64,000 nt of DNA. It comes from Sphingobacterium sp. Its GTDB lineage: Bacteria; Bacteroidota; Bacteroidia; Sphingobacteriales; Sphingobacteriaceae. Shown piece after piece: positions 47,201-52,965 of this stretch. Every line of letters starts with the position of its first letter. The stretch's first letter is position 1. The notes under the pieces were generated by a model that was not told the DNA's origin, made no database searches, and saw only the letters and a program-made list of their open reading frames with translations. The translations under genes and the position numbers were made by a program. The stretch spans positions 124,001 through 188,000 of the forward strand of contig JAITLV010000280.1 in assembly GCA_031277685.1 (NCBI GenBank), written 5' to 3'.

Positions 47201-47667
47201 TGGCTGGTTTGGAGTACGGTGATACTCGCATCTGCGAGGGCTTCACCCTGTTCGTTTGTAATTCTTCCGCTGATGGTTCCCTGTTGTTGGGCTCCTGTTT
47301 GGTTTGTGCTCCGAGATAGTGAAAGGGGGATAGCTGCAGTTGTTTTTGCCGACACAATCACTGCTTGGTCCCTGAGCACAAAGGTCAGCGGTTGGTTTTT
47401 GAAAATTTCTGCCAGCACCGTGTTGATATCGGTATTTCGGGCTTCAATGGTGACCGGTCTGGACATTTTAAGCAGGCTGCCCTCGACTAAAAATCCATAA
47501 CCTGTCTGCGTACTTATTTTTTTGAATACTTTGGCCAGGGAGCTGTTTTTCTCCGAGAGACTGATGTTTTGTCCTATTGCCCCCAAGCTGATCTGGAGCA
47601 TACCAAAAACTGTCATGAAGGTGGTTAGCTTCATTTTCAATAGTATTTTTGTATTTTTTTTATACAT
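44212..47667 (-). CDS. TonB-dependent receptor with STN and carboxypeptidase-like domains
   Basis: A 1151-residue outer-membrane transducer. Signal region (1-32, ending GAIGQ), STN domain (about 35-105), a short Gln/Thr linker, a CarboxypepD_reg-like domain (about 128-210, ITNEQGEALADASITVL), then a plug that opens QVVVTASYKQES and contains RRVVIRGIAERYNLAMMDG, and a barrel ending SLSIGYTF. The RGIAERYN/DGATLPSTD plug pattern is that of the large TonB receptors outside the SusC group, and no SusD gene is present. With the upstream fecR and sigma genes it forms a sigma-regulated uptake system. The ligand is unknown. ATG 47667 is used; ATG 47634 would also leave a good signal peptide. Confidence 0.9.
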   Translation of the reverse strand: MYKKNTKILLKMKLTTFMTVFGMLQISLGAIGQNISLSEKNSSLAKVFKKISTQTGYGFLVEGSLLKMSRPVTIEARNTDINTVLAEIFKNQPLTFVLRDQAVIVSAKTTAAIPLSLSRSTNQTGAQQQGTISGRITNEQGEALADASITVLQTSQSLKSKADGSYTLNIPAGTYTLEVSYISHQTKRITDIVVHAGRQTNLNIVLKDVIKSLEQVVVTASYKQESIASLYAKQKNEATISNGISREQISVLPDKNVGETLKRIAGVSTNDNRRVVIRGIAERYNLAMMDGATLPSTDVQVRDFEFDIVPSNLIDNVIIHKTSSPDLSFGFGGGLVKINTLAIPSKNFTSFSVGSKYINGSTGKDFLGYGRGSLDYLAFDDGTRGNFPRDLTVFNGINYDPANPYKPVPEGVTAFTPEMIAAQNKRIGGLERLGTRKYTALPGQNYQFSLGRSYNTMRGIFGFVGSLSYRNEQSIDHISNFERGNWQKTDGTTYDINTGEEIHPTTSTQYNFNSSLSGLINLGWNSKNHKITSRNFYSRMFNNQFSVIKGWGNDIGHDSRPAIREYDRPKFIDMLQNRLDGEHRFGNFKLEWNVARNRLNNLEKDATEAWLAPIGTLNDTIYNVVPSHYANAGDGTFTRSEYHYTETNKIAEGALSYQTNWFGQKQTLKAGYQFMDRHGLFEWVSLPIVSVGANTFAPVNTWSKYLEFQDPLHGMFYYPAAFSVSAYEGKNINQAVYGMLDNRFNSWIRLVWGVRAEYFKYKSLQNGDNDLQMDARTIAMRKQRFVDPKTGKLVGMTADPETEEKTWRYLPSASLTLTPVQDFNIRMAYSQSVVRPALIENSRMVRQDPALGGAYRRNEGVLSTVINHYDMRLEWYPSLAEVISIGFFYKYFQNPIELYQQMMDSSHRIYVTTNNSEWAKIKGLEFDIRKNLGFILPGSLLENFNFSGNVTLQSSEVQSAEFRSKGIGTDKYGNTFEYREKQFLKSKRPLYGQIPVVYNAALQYAGDRLGANVAFNHMGYKTFMTAMSEDLIEYERPRNQLDAQLSYKFLKNKNLDLKLNLSNLLNSPFRFYVNRPETFKVQDRWKGLSNSEWPTQEWDEIYEWKFGFSQKYEEGYYETSEDGTKKMRVGDKETFNRKVGSSFSLSIGYTF

Positions 47668-47730
47668 TTGTTAAGCTGAAATATGTGTTAAATTGGATCG
47701 AGAAATTCATTTGCCTATTCCGGCTATCGG

Positions 47731-47755
47731 CCAGTAGTGTTACGACCACTATTGG
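47731..47755. other. Stem-loop between fecR and TonB receptor gene
   Basis: CCAGTAGTG (47731-47739) pairs with CACTATTGG (47747-47755), with one G-U pair, and a C plus six T follow on the + strand. It parallels the hairpin at 14160-14192 in the other ECF/FecR operon: same place, same strand polarity. Confidence 0.5.
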
Positions 47756-47785
47756 CTTTTTTGGAATTGGGTATCAAGTTTTGTA

Positions 47786-48952
47786 TTATTTTGTTTTTAC
47801 AATAAGCCTCCTTCCTTGCATCTCTACCTGAATGCTTTTAAACGTTTTTAATAGATTCAATACTTTTTCAAAAGGCCAGGAGCGCGGTATTCTTCCCGTA
47901 AAGGTTTCAGGTGTTGTGGTACCCTGATAGTGGATGTCCACATTATACCAACGGCCCAATTCATCGATAACGCTGCTGATATCCGCATCCGTAAAGTCAA
48001 AATACCCTTCTTTCCAGGCGATTACCTCAGCAGGGTCCACATTTTTTACGGACATGGAGTGGCCGGCTACGATGCCTTGTTCTCCGGGTTTGAGGATGAT
48101 GCGCTGATGTGTATTTGTCAGGGCAATGGAACCGCTTAAGAGGGTTGTTTTGGTCCTGGATTTCGCGTTATAAGTATTGACGTTGAAGTGTGTGCCCAGT
48201 ACTTCGATCAGTTGATTTTCTGACCGCACCCGAAAAGGCATGGTCGCATTGTGTGCCACCTCAAAGTAGACTTCGCCACTGATCGTCACTTCCCGTGAAG
48301 AACCCTGGAAAGCCGAAGGGTAAGTGATCGAGGACTGTGCATTCAACCAGACCTGGGTGCCGTCAGCCAGGGTCAACTGGTATCTGCCACCCCGCGGGGT
48401 AGCAAGTGTATTGGAATGTATCTTGCTGACCTTCTTACTGGCGGTATAAACCAGGTTGCCCGGTTTAAGTTTGTTGATATGAATGTTTCCTTCGGCGCTG
48501 AGCTCGCCGTTTTTGGAATCATCCAGCAGGATCTGTTCACCATTACCTAGTGTTAAGGTGGCTTGATCGGTGCCAGGATTGATGGTACTGCTTTGGGCTG
48601 TTAGGCTAGCAGGCTGTCCGTCAGACTGCTTTTTGAACATGTAAAATGAGACCGTACACAGGAGTATCAGGGAGGCGGCTACCTGCCATAGCCTATGGCT
48701 CGGATATGGGAAAAATCGCTTTTTGGGTATTGCTGCTGCTGAGGATGTCTCTGGGCCAAGCTGATCGAAGATTCTTTCCTGCAATTGTTGTTTTCTGAAT
48801 GCGCGTTCTTCGGGGCTTAAACTGTCGATAAGATCTGGATTGGCTTCAAACGAAGCGTACCATTCTTCAAGCTCTTGGAGCTCACTTTCGGTAATCCGTC
48901 CATCTTCGTATTTAGCGAGTATATCAAGTATACCTTGGTTTTGATCGTCCAT
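47786..48952 (-). CDS. FecR-family anti-sigma factor
   Basis: A 388-residue inner-membrane regulator. The cytoplasmic N-terminus (about 1-85) contains an acidic helix pair (ESELQELEEWYASFEANP), one membrane helix spans about 89-107, a periplasmic FecR domain occupies about 175-270 (TPRGGRYQLTLADGTQVWLN), and a C-terminal DUF4974 domain sits near 310-385. It would keep the upstream ECF sigma factor inactive until the STN domain of the downstream receptor signals ligand. It starts 75 bases after the sigma gene. All parts appear intact. Confidence 0.9.
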   Translation of the reverse strand: MDDQNQGILDILAKYEDGRITESELQELEEWYASFEANPDLIDSLSPEERAFRKQQLQERIFDQLGPETSSAAAIPKKRFFPYPSHRLWQVAASLILLCTVSFYMFKKQSDGQPASLTAQSSTINPGTDQATLTLGNGEQILLDDSKNGELSAEGNIHINKLKPGNLVYTASKKVSKIHSNTLATPRGGRYQLTLADGTQVWLNAQSSITYPSAFQGSSREVTISGEVYFEVAHNATMPFRVRSENQLIEVLGTHFNVNTYNAKSRTKTTLLSGSIALTNTHQRIILKPGEQGIVAGHSMSVKNVDPAEVIAWKEGYFDFTDADISSVIDELGRWYNVDIHYQGTTTPETFTGRIPRSWPFEKVLNLLKTFKSIQVEMQGRRLIVKTK

Positions 48953-49027
48953 TTCCTTTGCTTTATACTTACTAGTACCCTAAGTATTCGAAAGCGGGAA
49001 CGGGAATTTCAAAAAAAATGATTTTGT

Positions 49028-49636
49028 TTAGTTTTTATGGATAGACAGCAACAGCAGCAGATAGAAAATATCCATTTGATGTTCCTTGATTTCGCTGCGC
49101 ATGATCTGCATGGATTTGGTAATGTGCTTGCGAACCATGGCGACCGAGATATTCAGCTGGTCGGCGATATCCTGATTGGAACGTTTTTCGAAACGGCTCA
49201 ATAGAAAAACCTCCTTGCAGGTAGCGGGCATTTTTTCGGTGATCTGAAAAATCTCCGCGTGAATTTGCTTGGCCTCGAGTATATTGTCGGGCTGGATCGG
49301 AGCCGTATACCCGGTGTAGGATACGGTTTCGATATATTTATCCTGGATTTTTTGCGCCCGGTAGGTTTTAAAGACCTGAAATTTAATCGCTGTTTTTAAG
49401 TAGGCCGCAAGAGAATGGCTGAACTGAATTTCTTTCCGCCGTAAATAGAAATTGACAAAAACATCCTGCACGATTTCCTCTGCCATGGCGAGGGAGAGTG
49501 TCCTTTTACCTGCAAGATTGATTAAAGGTTCCCAATAGCGGTTATAGAGTTCGGAAAAAGCAGCTTTATTGTCGTTCAATTGGACCAGTTCGACCAGTTC
49601 CTGATCGGTAAGCGTTGTAAATTCACAATTAGCCAT
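49028..49636 (-). CDS. ECF RNA polymerase sigma factor
   Basis: A 202-residue ECF sigma factor. Region 2 is visible in KAAFSELYNRYWEPL and EEIVQDVFVNFYLRR, and region 4 in RSNQDIADQLNISVAMVRKHITKSM. The ATG start is supported by an adjacent TACATTTG box upstream. The C-terminal tail (MDIFYLLLLLSIHKN) is hydrophobic, as in several sigma factors of Bacteroidota. The gene heads the operon with fecR, the TonB receptor and two lipoproteins, which should be its own regulon. Confidence 0.9.
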   Translation of the reverse strand: MANCEFTTLTDQELVELVQLNDNKAAFSELYNRYWEPLINLAGKRTLSLAMAEEIVQDVFVNFYLRRKEIQFSHSLAAYLKTAIKFQVFKTYRAQKIQDKYIETVSYTGYTAPIQPDNILEAKQIHAEIFQITEKMPATCKEVFLLSRFEKRSNQDIADQLNISVAMVRKHITKSMQIMRSEIKEHQMDIFYLLLLLSIHKN

Positions 49637-49654
49637 GTTAGTTAAGCAAAAACC

Positions 49655-49662
49655 AAATGTAA
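49655..49662 (-). promoter_or_regulatory. Candidate -7 box of the second ECF operon
   Basis: TACATTTG on the - strand (49662-49655), identical to the box of the first ECF operon, 19 bases before the ATG. No TTG at the -33 distance was found, so this may be an ECF- or regulator-dependent promoter, or chance. Confidence 0.35.
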
Positions 49663-49775
49663 GTAGGCAATTCTACCTATGCGTTTTACGAATATTAATA
49701 AATTATTAATATTCATTTTGGCTGTTGCCTTGACCGGCGAATAGGATTTTTTTTATTCTTAACTTCTGACTATTG

Positions 49776-49805
49776 TTGTTTAATGGTCAAAAGTTTTTAT
49801 ATTTG
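49776..49805 (+). promoter_or_regulatory. Candidate promoter of the small gene at 49886
   Basis: TTG (49776-49778), a 19-base spacer and TATATTTG (49798-49805) match the Bacteroidota consensus fully. The leader to the ATG would be about 75 bases. Confidence 0.6.
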
Positions 49806-49885
49806 TTATGCTCAATAGGGGAGTACAGCCTAAGGTGATCGGGAAAATCAGTTTTGGCTGAGGTTTCACATTGACCAAAATTTAT

Positions 49886-50128
49886 ATGAACATGAAATAT
49901 TACTTACTTACCTTTTCTGTTTCGGCCCAGGTGCTGGCCAAACGTGCCGACCTGGTCAGCTATCTGAGTCGCCATATTGCTGATCTTAAGTATATTTCGG
50001 CGGACTTACAGGATAGACTATGTACGATTACCTTGCGGACGCTCAGACGTGATGAGGCTGTTGTCCTCAATCTTTTGGCCATCAGGGGCTACAATGCTGC
50101 GTTTCTATCAGCAACTGAGAGTACATAA
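49886..50128 (+). CDS. Small hypothetical protein, 80 aa
   Basis: An 80-residue protein without a known family. It has strands at both ends (MKYYLLTFSV and RLCTITLRTLRR) and a helix in between (AKRADLVSYLSRHIADL), a beta-alpha-beta pattern. There is no signal or membrane segment. The ATG at 49886 is preferred to an upstream TTG; ATG 49892 is also possible. A good promoter lies upstream (49776-49805), which supports a real gene. Confidence 0.5.
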   Translation: MNMKYYLLTFSVSAQVLAKRADLVSYLSRHIADLKYISADLQDRLCTITLRTLRRDEAVVLNLLAIRGYNAAFLSATEST

Positions 50129-50453
50129 ACATGTCCTCATTTTCATCAGCCATAGCCGATGTAGGAGGCGATAAGCAGCAGTATTGTTGCGCCGGCTGAC
50201 TTTTTAGGATGCCTACTGCAATCAAAATTGCGTGCCAATGTAGCGCCAATTGTGGAAAAGTTATCGCACTCAGTTTAAATAGGATAGGGCTTGCTATCCC
50301 AGCATGGTTGAAAACTGCTCGCAAATAAGGGTAGGGAAACCGAATTATTTGCTATTTTTCGACAAAATTAGTCGAAAGGCAATTTTGCTTGCTGGTGAAA
50401 TAGTGAAAAAATAGCATTGCCCACAGTGGATCTGCCAAACATAAAATAGATAT
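50129..50453. other. Intergenic region upstream of the HicB-like gene
   Basis: 325 bases with no recognisable gene, in particular no HicA-like toxin frame. A small dyad TTTCGAC-N7-GTCGAAA (50357-50377) is present about 75 bases before the HicB start and could be an operator. Confidence 0.4.
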
Positions 50454-50690
50454 ATGAACCAACTTGAAATTAGAATCGAAAAGCACAATGAAGGCTTCTG
50501 GGCCAAAACGGTAAACTGTCCAGTTGTATTAACTTCTTATGGTGATACGATCGAAGGTTGTAAACAAAACTTTCTGGATTGTATCGAAATGACCAGGGAG
50601 CTTGACGAGATGAACCGTTTCCCTTATAAAGAGGGCGAATACGAACTTGTTTATATCATCGAGACCGAAACAGCTTCAGCCTTATCGTAA
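50454..50690 (+). CDS. HicB-like small protein, no HicA partner seen
   Basis: A 78-residue protein with the compact partial-RNase-H-like fold of HicB antitoxins. Strand IRIEKHNEGFWAKTVNCP is followed by the turn and helix TSYGDTIEGCKQNFLDCIEM, the usual G(D/S)T-xEA region, then a C-terminal strand. There is no ribbon-helix-helix or helix-turn-helix tail, so it should not bind DNA itself. HicA toxins are normally adjacent, but none is found on either side. A solitary HicB-like protein may have a different role, such as a general RNA-binding or regulatory protein. Confidence 0.65.
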   Translation: MNQLEIRIEKHNEGFWAKTVNCPVVLTSYGDTIEGCKQNFLDCIEMTRELDEMNRFPYKEGEYELVYIIETETASALS

Positions 50691-50803
50691 CGATTCTGAT
50701 AGCTCTCGAGATCTGGTCCTTGACTCTTGCTTGTCTGCAGTAGCGCCAATAGGCTCATGACAAGAAAAACCAGGAAGGGAACTTTTTATAAGAGATAACA
50801 TTG

Positions 50804-50827
50804 AGCCAAGAATATTCTTGGCTTTTT
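50804..50827. terminator. Bidirectional terminator between HicB-like and HxlR genes
   Basis: An eight-base perfect stem AGCCAAGA/TCTTGGCT (50804-50811, 50816-50823) with an ATAT loop and a T-run on the + strand. Confidence 0.7.
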
Positions 50828-50843
50828 GCGTTTATGGGGCATT

Positions 50844-51200
50844 TTACTGTTCCCTAAAAATATGATCACGGTGGGTTTTGCCCCATTCAGCCAGCACGCC
50901 AATCACGGATTTTGCCGATGCTCCATAGGCCGTCAATCCATAAGTCACCGTAAGCGGGGCTGTGTCACTGACCGTCCGTGTCAACAAACGGTTGGTCTCC
51001 ATTTCCTTAAGCTCCCTGCTGAGTACTTTTCCGGAAATACCTTGTATGTCCCGCAAAAGGTCTGAATACCGTTTCGGGCCGAAAAGTAGTGCCGTAATAA
51101 TATATATTTTCCATTTGCCACCAAGTACATACATGGCATCGTGTACACTCATGAGGGCTTTCTTGCACTCATGGCTTGGGATTGGGGTTATTTTATCCAT
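50844..51200 (-). CDS. HxlR-family winged-helix regulator
   Basis: A 118-residue regulator of the HxlR type. It has a conserved cysteine near the N-terminus (SHECKKAL), a winged helix with the family segment GGKWKIYIITALLFGPKRYSD and the downstream KVLSRELKEMETNRLLTR. HxlR proteins act as redox- or carbonyl-sensing dimers and commonly control a divergent oxidoreductase gene. That is the arrangement here: 81 bases separate it from a nitroreductase-family gene, with repeated TGTCAC/TGACA sites in between. Confidence 0.9.
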   Translation of the reverse strand: MDKITPIPSHECKKALMSVHDAMYVLGGKWKIYIITALLFGPKRYSDLLRDIQGISGKVLSRELKEMETNRLLTRTVSDTAPLTVTYGLTAYGASAKSVIGVLAEWGKTHRDHIFREQ

Positions 51201-51211
51201 GGTTACCTAAA

Positions 51212-51245
51212 TGTCACTATTACTTTTTGTCACTTGATGACAAAA
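51212..51245. promoter_or_regulatory. Candidate HxlR operator in the divergent region
   Basis: TGTCAC occurs at 51212-51217 and 51229-51234. The second copy is part of a dyad TTTTGTCA-CTTGA-TGACAAAA (51225-51232 with 51238-51245). Three similar half-sites between divergent genes fit a dimeric winged-helix regulator. Confidence 0.5.
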
Positions 51246-51281
51246 GTAAACAATAAATCAGCAATTTTACCAAACAAATTA

Positions 51282-51917
51282 ATGGCTATGAATACAATAG
51301 AAAATCTTAAATGGCGCTATGCGACCAAAAAATTCAGTGGGCAACGGATTGACGCGGAGGATCTAAATAAAATTCTGGAGGCGACCAATCTCTCGGCTTC
51401 TTCCACTGGTTTACAGCCTTTTCGCATCTTTGTGGTAGAGAATGAGGAGCTCCGTAAAGAATTGGGGGCAGGGTCATTTAATCCGCAGATCGTGCAATCT
51501 TCGCACTTATTGGTGTTTGCTGCGCACAATAAAATCACTTTAGCACATATTGAAAATTATATGGCGCATATTGCCCAGCAACGGGATATTCCTGTTGAAG
51601 CCCTGGCGGACTTTAAAGCAGCGCTGGTAGGGGGCATTCTCTCGCGCTCGGATGAAGAGAATTTTAACTGGGCGGCCAGGCAGGCGTATATCGCATTGGG
51701 AACAGCCCTAATAGCTGCGGCCGAACTCCAAATAGATTCAACGCCGATGGAAGGCTTTGACGCAGCAAAATTCGATACCTTGCTGCAGCTGGAAGAAAAA
51801 GGATTACGGTCTGTGGTGATCCTGGCTCTAGGGTACCGTGATACCGAAAATGATGGTTTTGTCAATCTCAAAAAAGTACGTTTGGATCTTGCTGATCTCG
51901 TCACTTTCGTCCAGTAA
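51282..51917 (+). CDS. NAD(P)H-dependent oxidoreductase, nitroreductase family
   Basis: A 211-residue flavin-dependent oxidoreductase resembling NfsB-type enzymes. The N-terminal segment WRYATKKFSG gives the FMN-phosphate contact, LSASSTGLQPFRIFVVEN gives the FMN-isoalloxazine loop, and a late RQAYIALGTALIAAAEL helix precedes the PMEGFD motif typical of the family. The chosen start (ATG 51282, or 51288) begins at the conserved MNTIENLKWRYATKKF; a longer in-frame reading to 51141 runs into the divergent HxlR gene. It is expected to be controlled by that regulator in response to reactive electrophiles. Confidence 0.85.
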   Translation: MAMNTIENLKWRYATKKFSGQRIDAEDLNKILEATNLSASSTGLQPFRIFVVENEELRKELGAGSFNPQIVQSSHLLVFAAHNKITLAHIENYMAHIAQQRDIPVEALADFKAALVGGILSRSDEENFNWAARQAYIALGTALIAAAELQIDSTPMEGFDAAKFDTLLQLEEKGLRSVVILALGYRDTENDGFVNLKKVRLDLADLVTFVQ

Positions 51918-51986
51918 CATGTTTTCTTGGTTAGAAAACAACAAATTTGGTGGCTTTAACCTCTGAAAAAGCTTATACGTATACTT

Positions 51987-52014
51987 CAGCGCCGCGGATT
52001 CTTTCGCGGTGCTG
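51987..52014. terminator. Probable terminator between convergent genes
   Basis: CAGCGCCGCG (51987-51996) pairs with CGCGGTGCTG (52005-52014), with one G-U. The following T-stretch is interrupted, so efficiency on the + strand is unclear. Confidence 0.5.
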
Positions 52015-52048
52015 TTGCTTTAACTTTGGAAGCCTATCCGAGAATATT

Positions 52049-52522
52049 TTACTTATTTTTCTGGGCAAGGTATTCCGCAAATTGCTGATTTAAGTATTCG
52101 CATTCCTGTCGCAATATGCCAGATTCAATGCTGGGGCTAGTACCCCATTTTGGTACAGATTCAGTTTCGAGAATCTTAAAATCGGAAGACTGTCCGCCCA
52201 CAAAGGGTACGGGAACACCGAAGACAATCTTTTCAATCTGATGATGCCGGATCAGATACGAGCACATCAGACAGGGCTCATGTGTGCTGAATAAGGTCGA
52301 TCGGCTTAACAGATCTCCATAGCCATTGGCCAGTGCATCTTTTACGGCCAGAATCTCGGCATGCTGGGTAATATCCCCACTTGATTTTCCGGCTTCAATT
52401 CCTTTGCCGATGACTTGATCTTCGAAAACCAAGAGTGAGCCAACCGGTGGATCTCCGTTTGCTAAGGCCTCGTTGGCCAGGGTGATGCAGTCGCGCATGT
52501 ATTTGGGGTAGTTCTTCATCAT
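52049..52522 (-). CDS. Nucleoside deaminase (CMP/dCMP deaminase family)
   Basis: A 157-residue zinc-dependent deaminase. The motif His54-Ala-Glu56 (THAE-type, here QHAEILAV) and the Pro83-Cys84-x-x-Cys87 zinc ligands (EPCLMCSYLI) are intact, so it should be active on a free nucleobase or nucleoside, for example guanine or cytosine. The size and the PPVGSLLVF opening match small free-standing enzymes of the family rather than the tRNA-specific TadA, though TadA cannot be excluded from sequence alone. Two ATG codons are adjacent; the first is used. It is monocistronic. Confidence 0.85.
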   Translation of the reverse strand: MMKNYPKYMRDCITLANEALANGDPPVGSLLVFEDQVIGKGIEAGKSSGDITQHAEILAVKDALANGYGDLLSRSTLFSTHEPCLMCSYLIRHHQIEKIVFGVPVPFVGGQSSDFKILETESVPKWGTSPSIESGILRQECEYLNQQFAEYLAQKNK

Positions 52523-52693
52523 GATTTGATACGAGGAATGTCGCAGCCTTGTGCTAAGGCTGCGCGTTCCTTTAATTCGAAACTAAAGATCAGGTTTATT
52601 CCTGAGAAATGGGCTAAAAACTGTCCGTTTTGTCCCGCCTGGGATCGGACAACAGTAGGTCTCTTTTGTACCGTAAATCTGTAATAATAAAAA

Positions 52694-52737
52694 TACGAAA
52701 ACGTTGTAGTTAAATTACGCAAACGTTGTAGTTAAAT
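52694..52737. repeat. Two tandem 22-base direct repeats
   Basis: TACGAAAACGTTGTAG-TTAAAT (52694-52715) is repeated directly at 52716-52737 with a single A/C difference. The pair lies in the 443-base gap 52523-52965 between the deaminase and the SusC gene, about 230 bases before the latter. The ACGTTGTAG core and two-helical-turn length suit a regulator site. The rest of the gap is A/T-rich with no clear -33/-7 promoter pair. Confidence 0.55.
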
Positions 52738-52965
52738 TTTCATCTTGTGCTTTTGGTAGCATCAGCTGACCTAATTCGATGATCTCCATCGGATATAAAT
52801 TGCTTTTTTATCTTTAAAGTCTTGTTTTTGAGACAAAATAGCATTTTTTTGATACGAATAGATCCTATTTTTCTAAATGCTAATCTTCACTTTTACAGTT
52901 AAAATTCCTTAATACAAGGAGACCAATTATAAAATTTCTAAACCACTCGAAGTGAATATTGCTTT

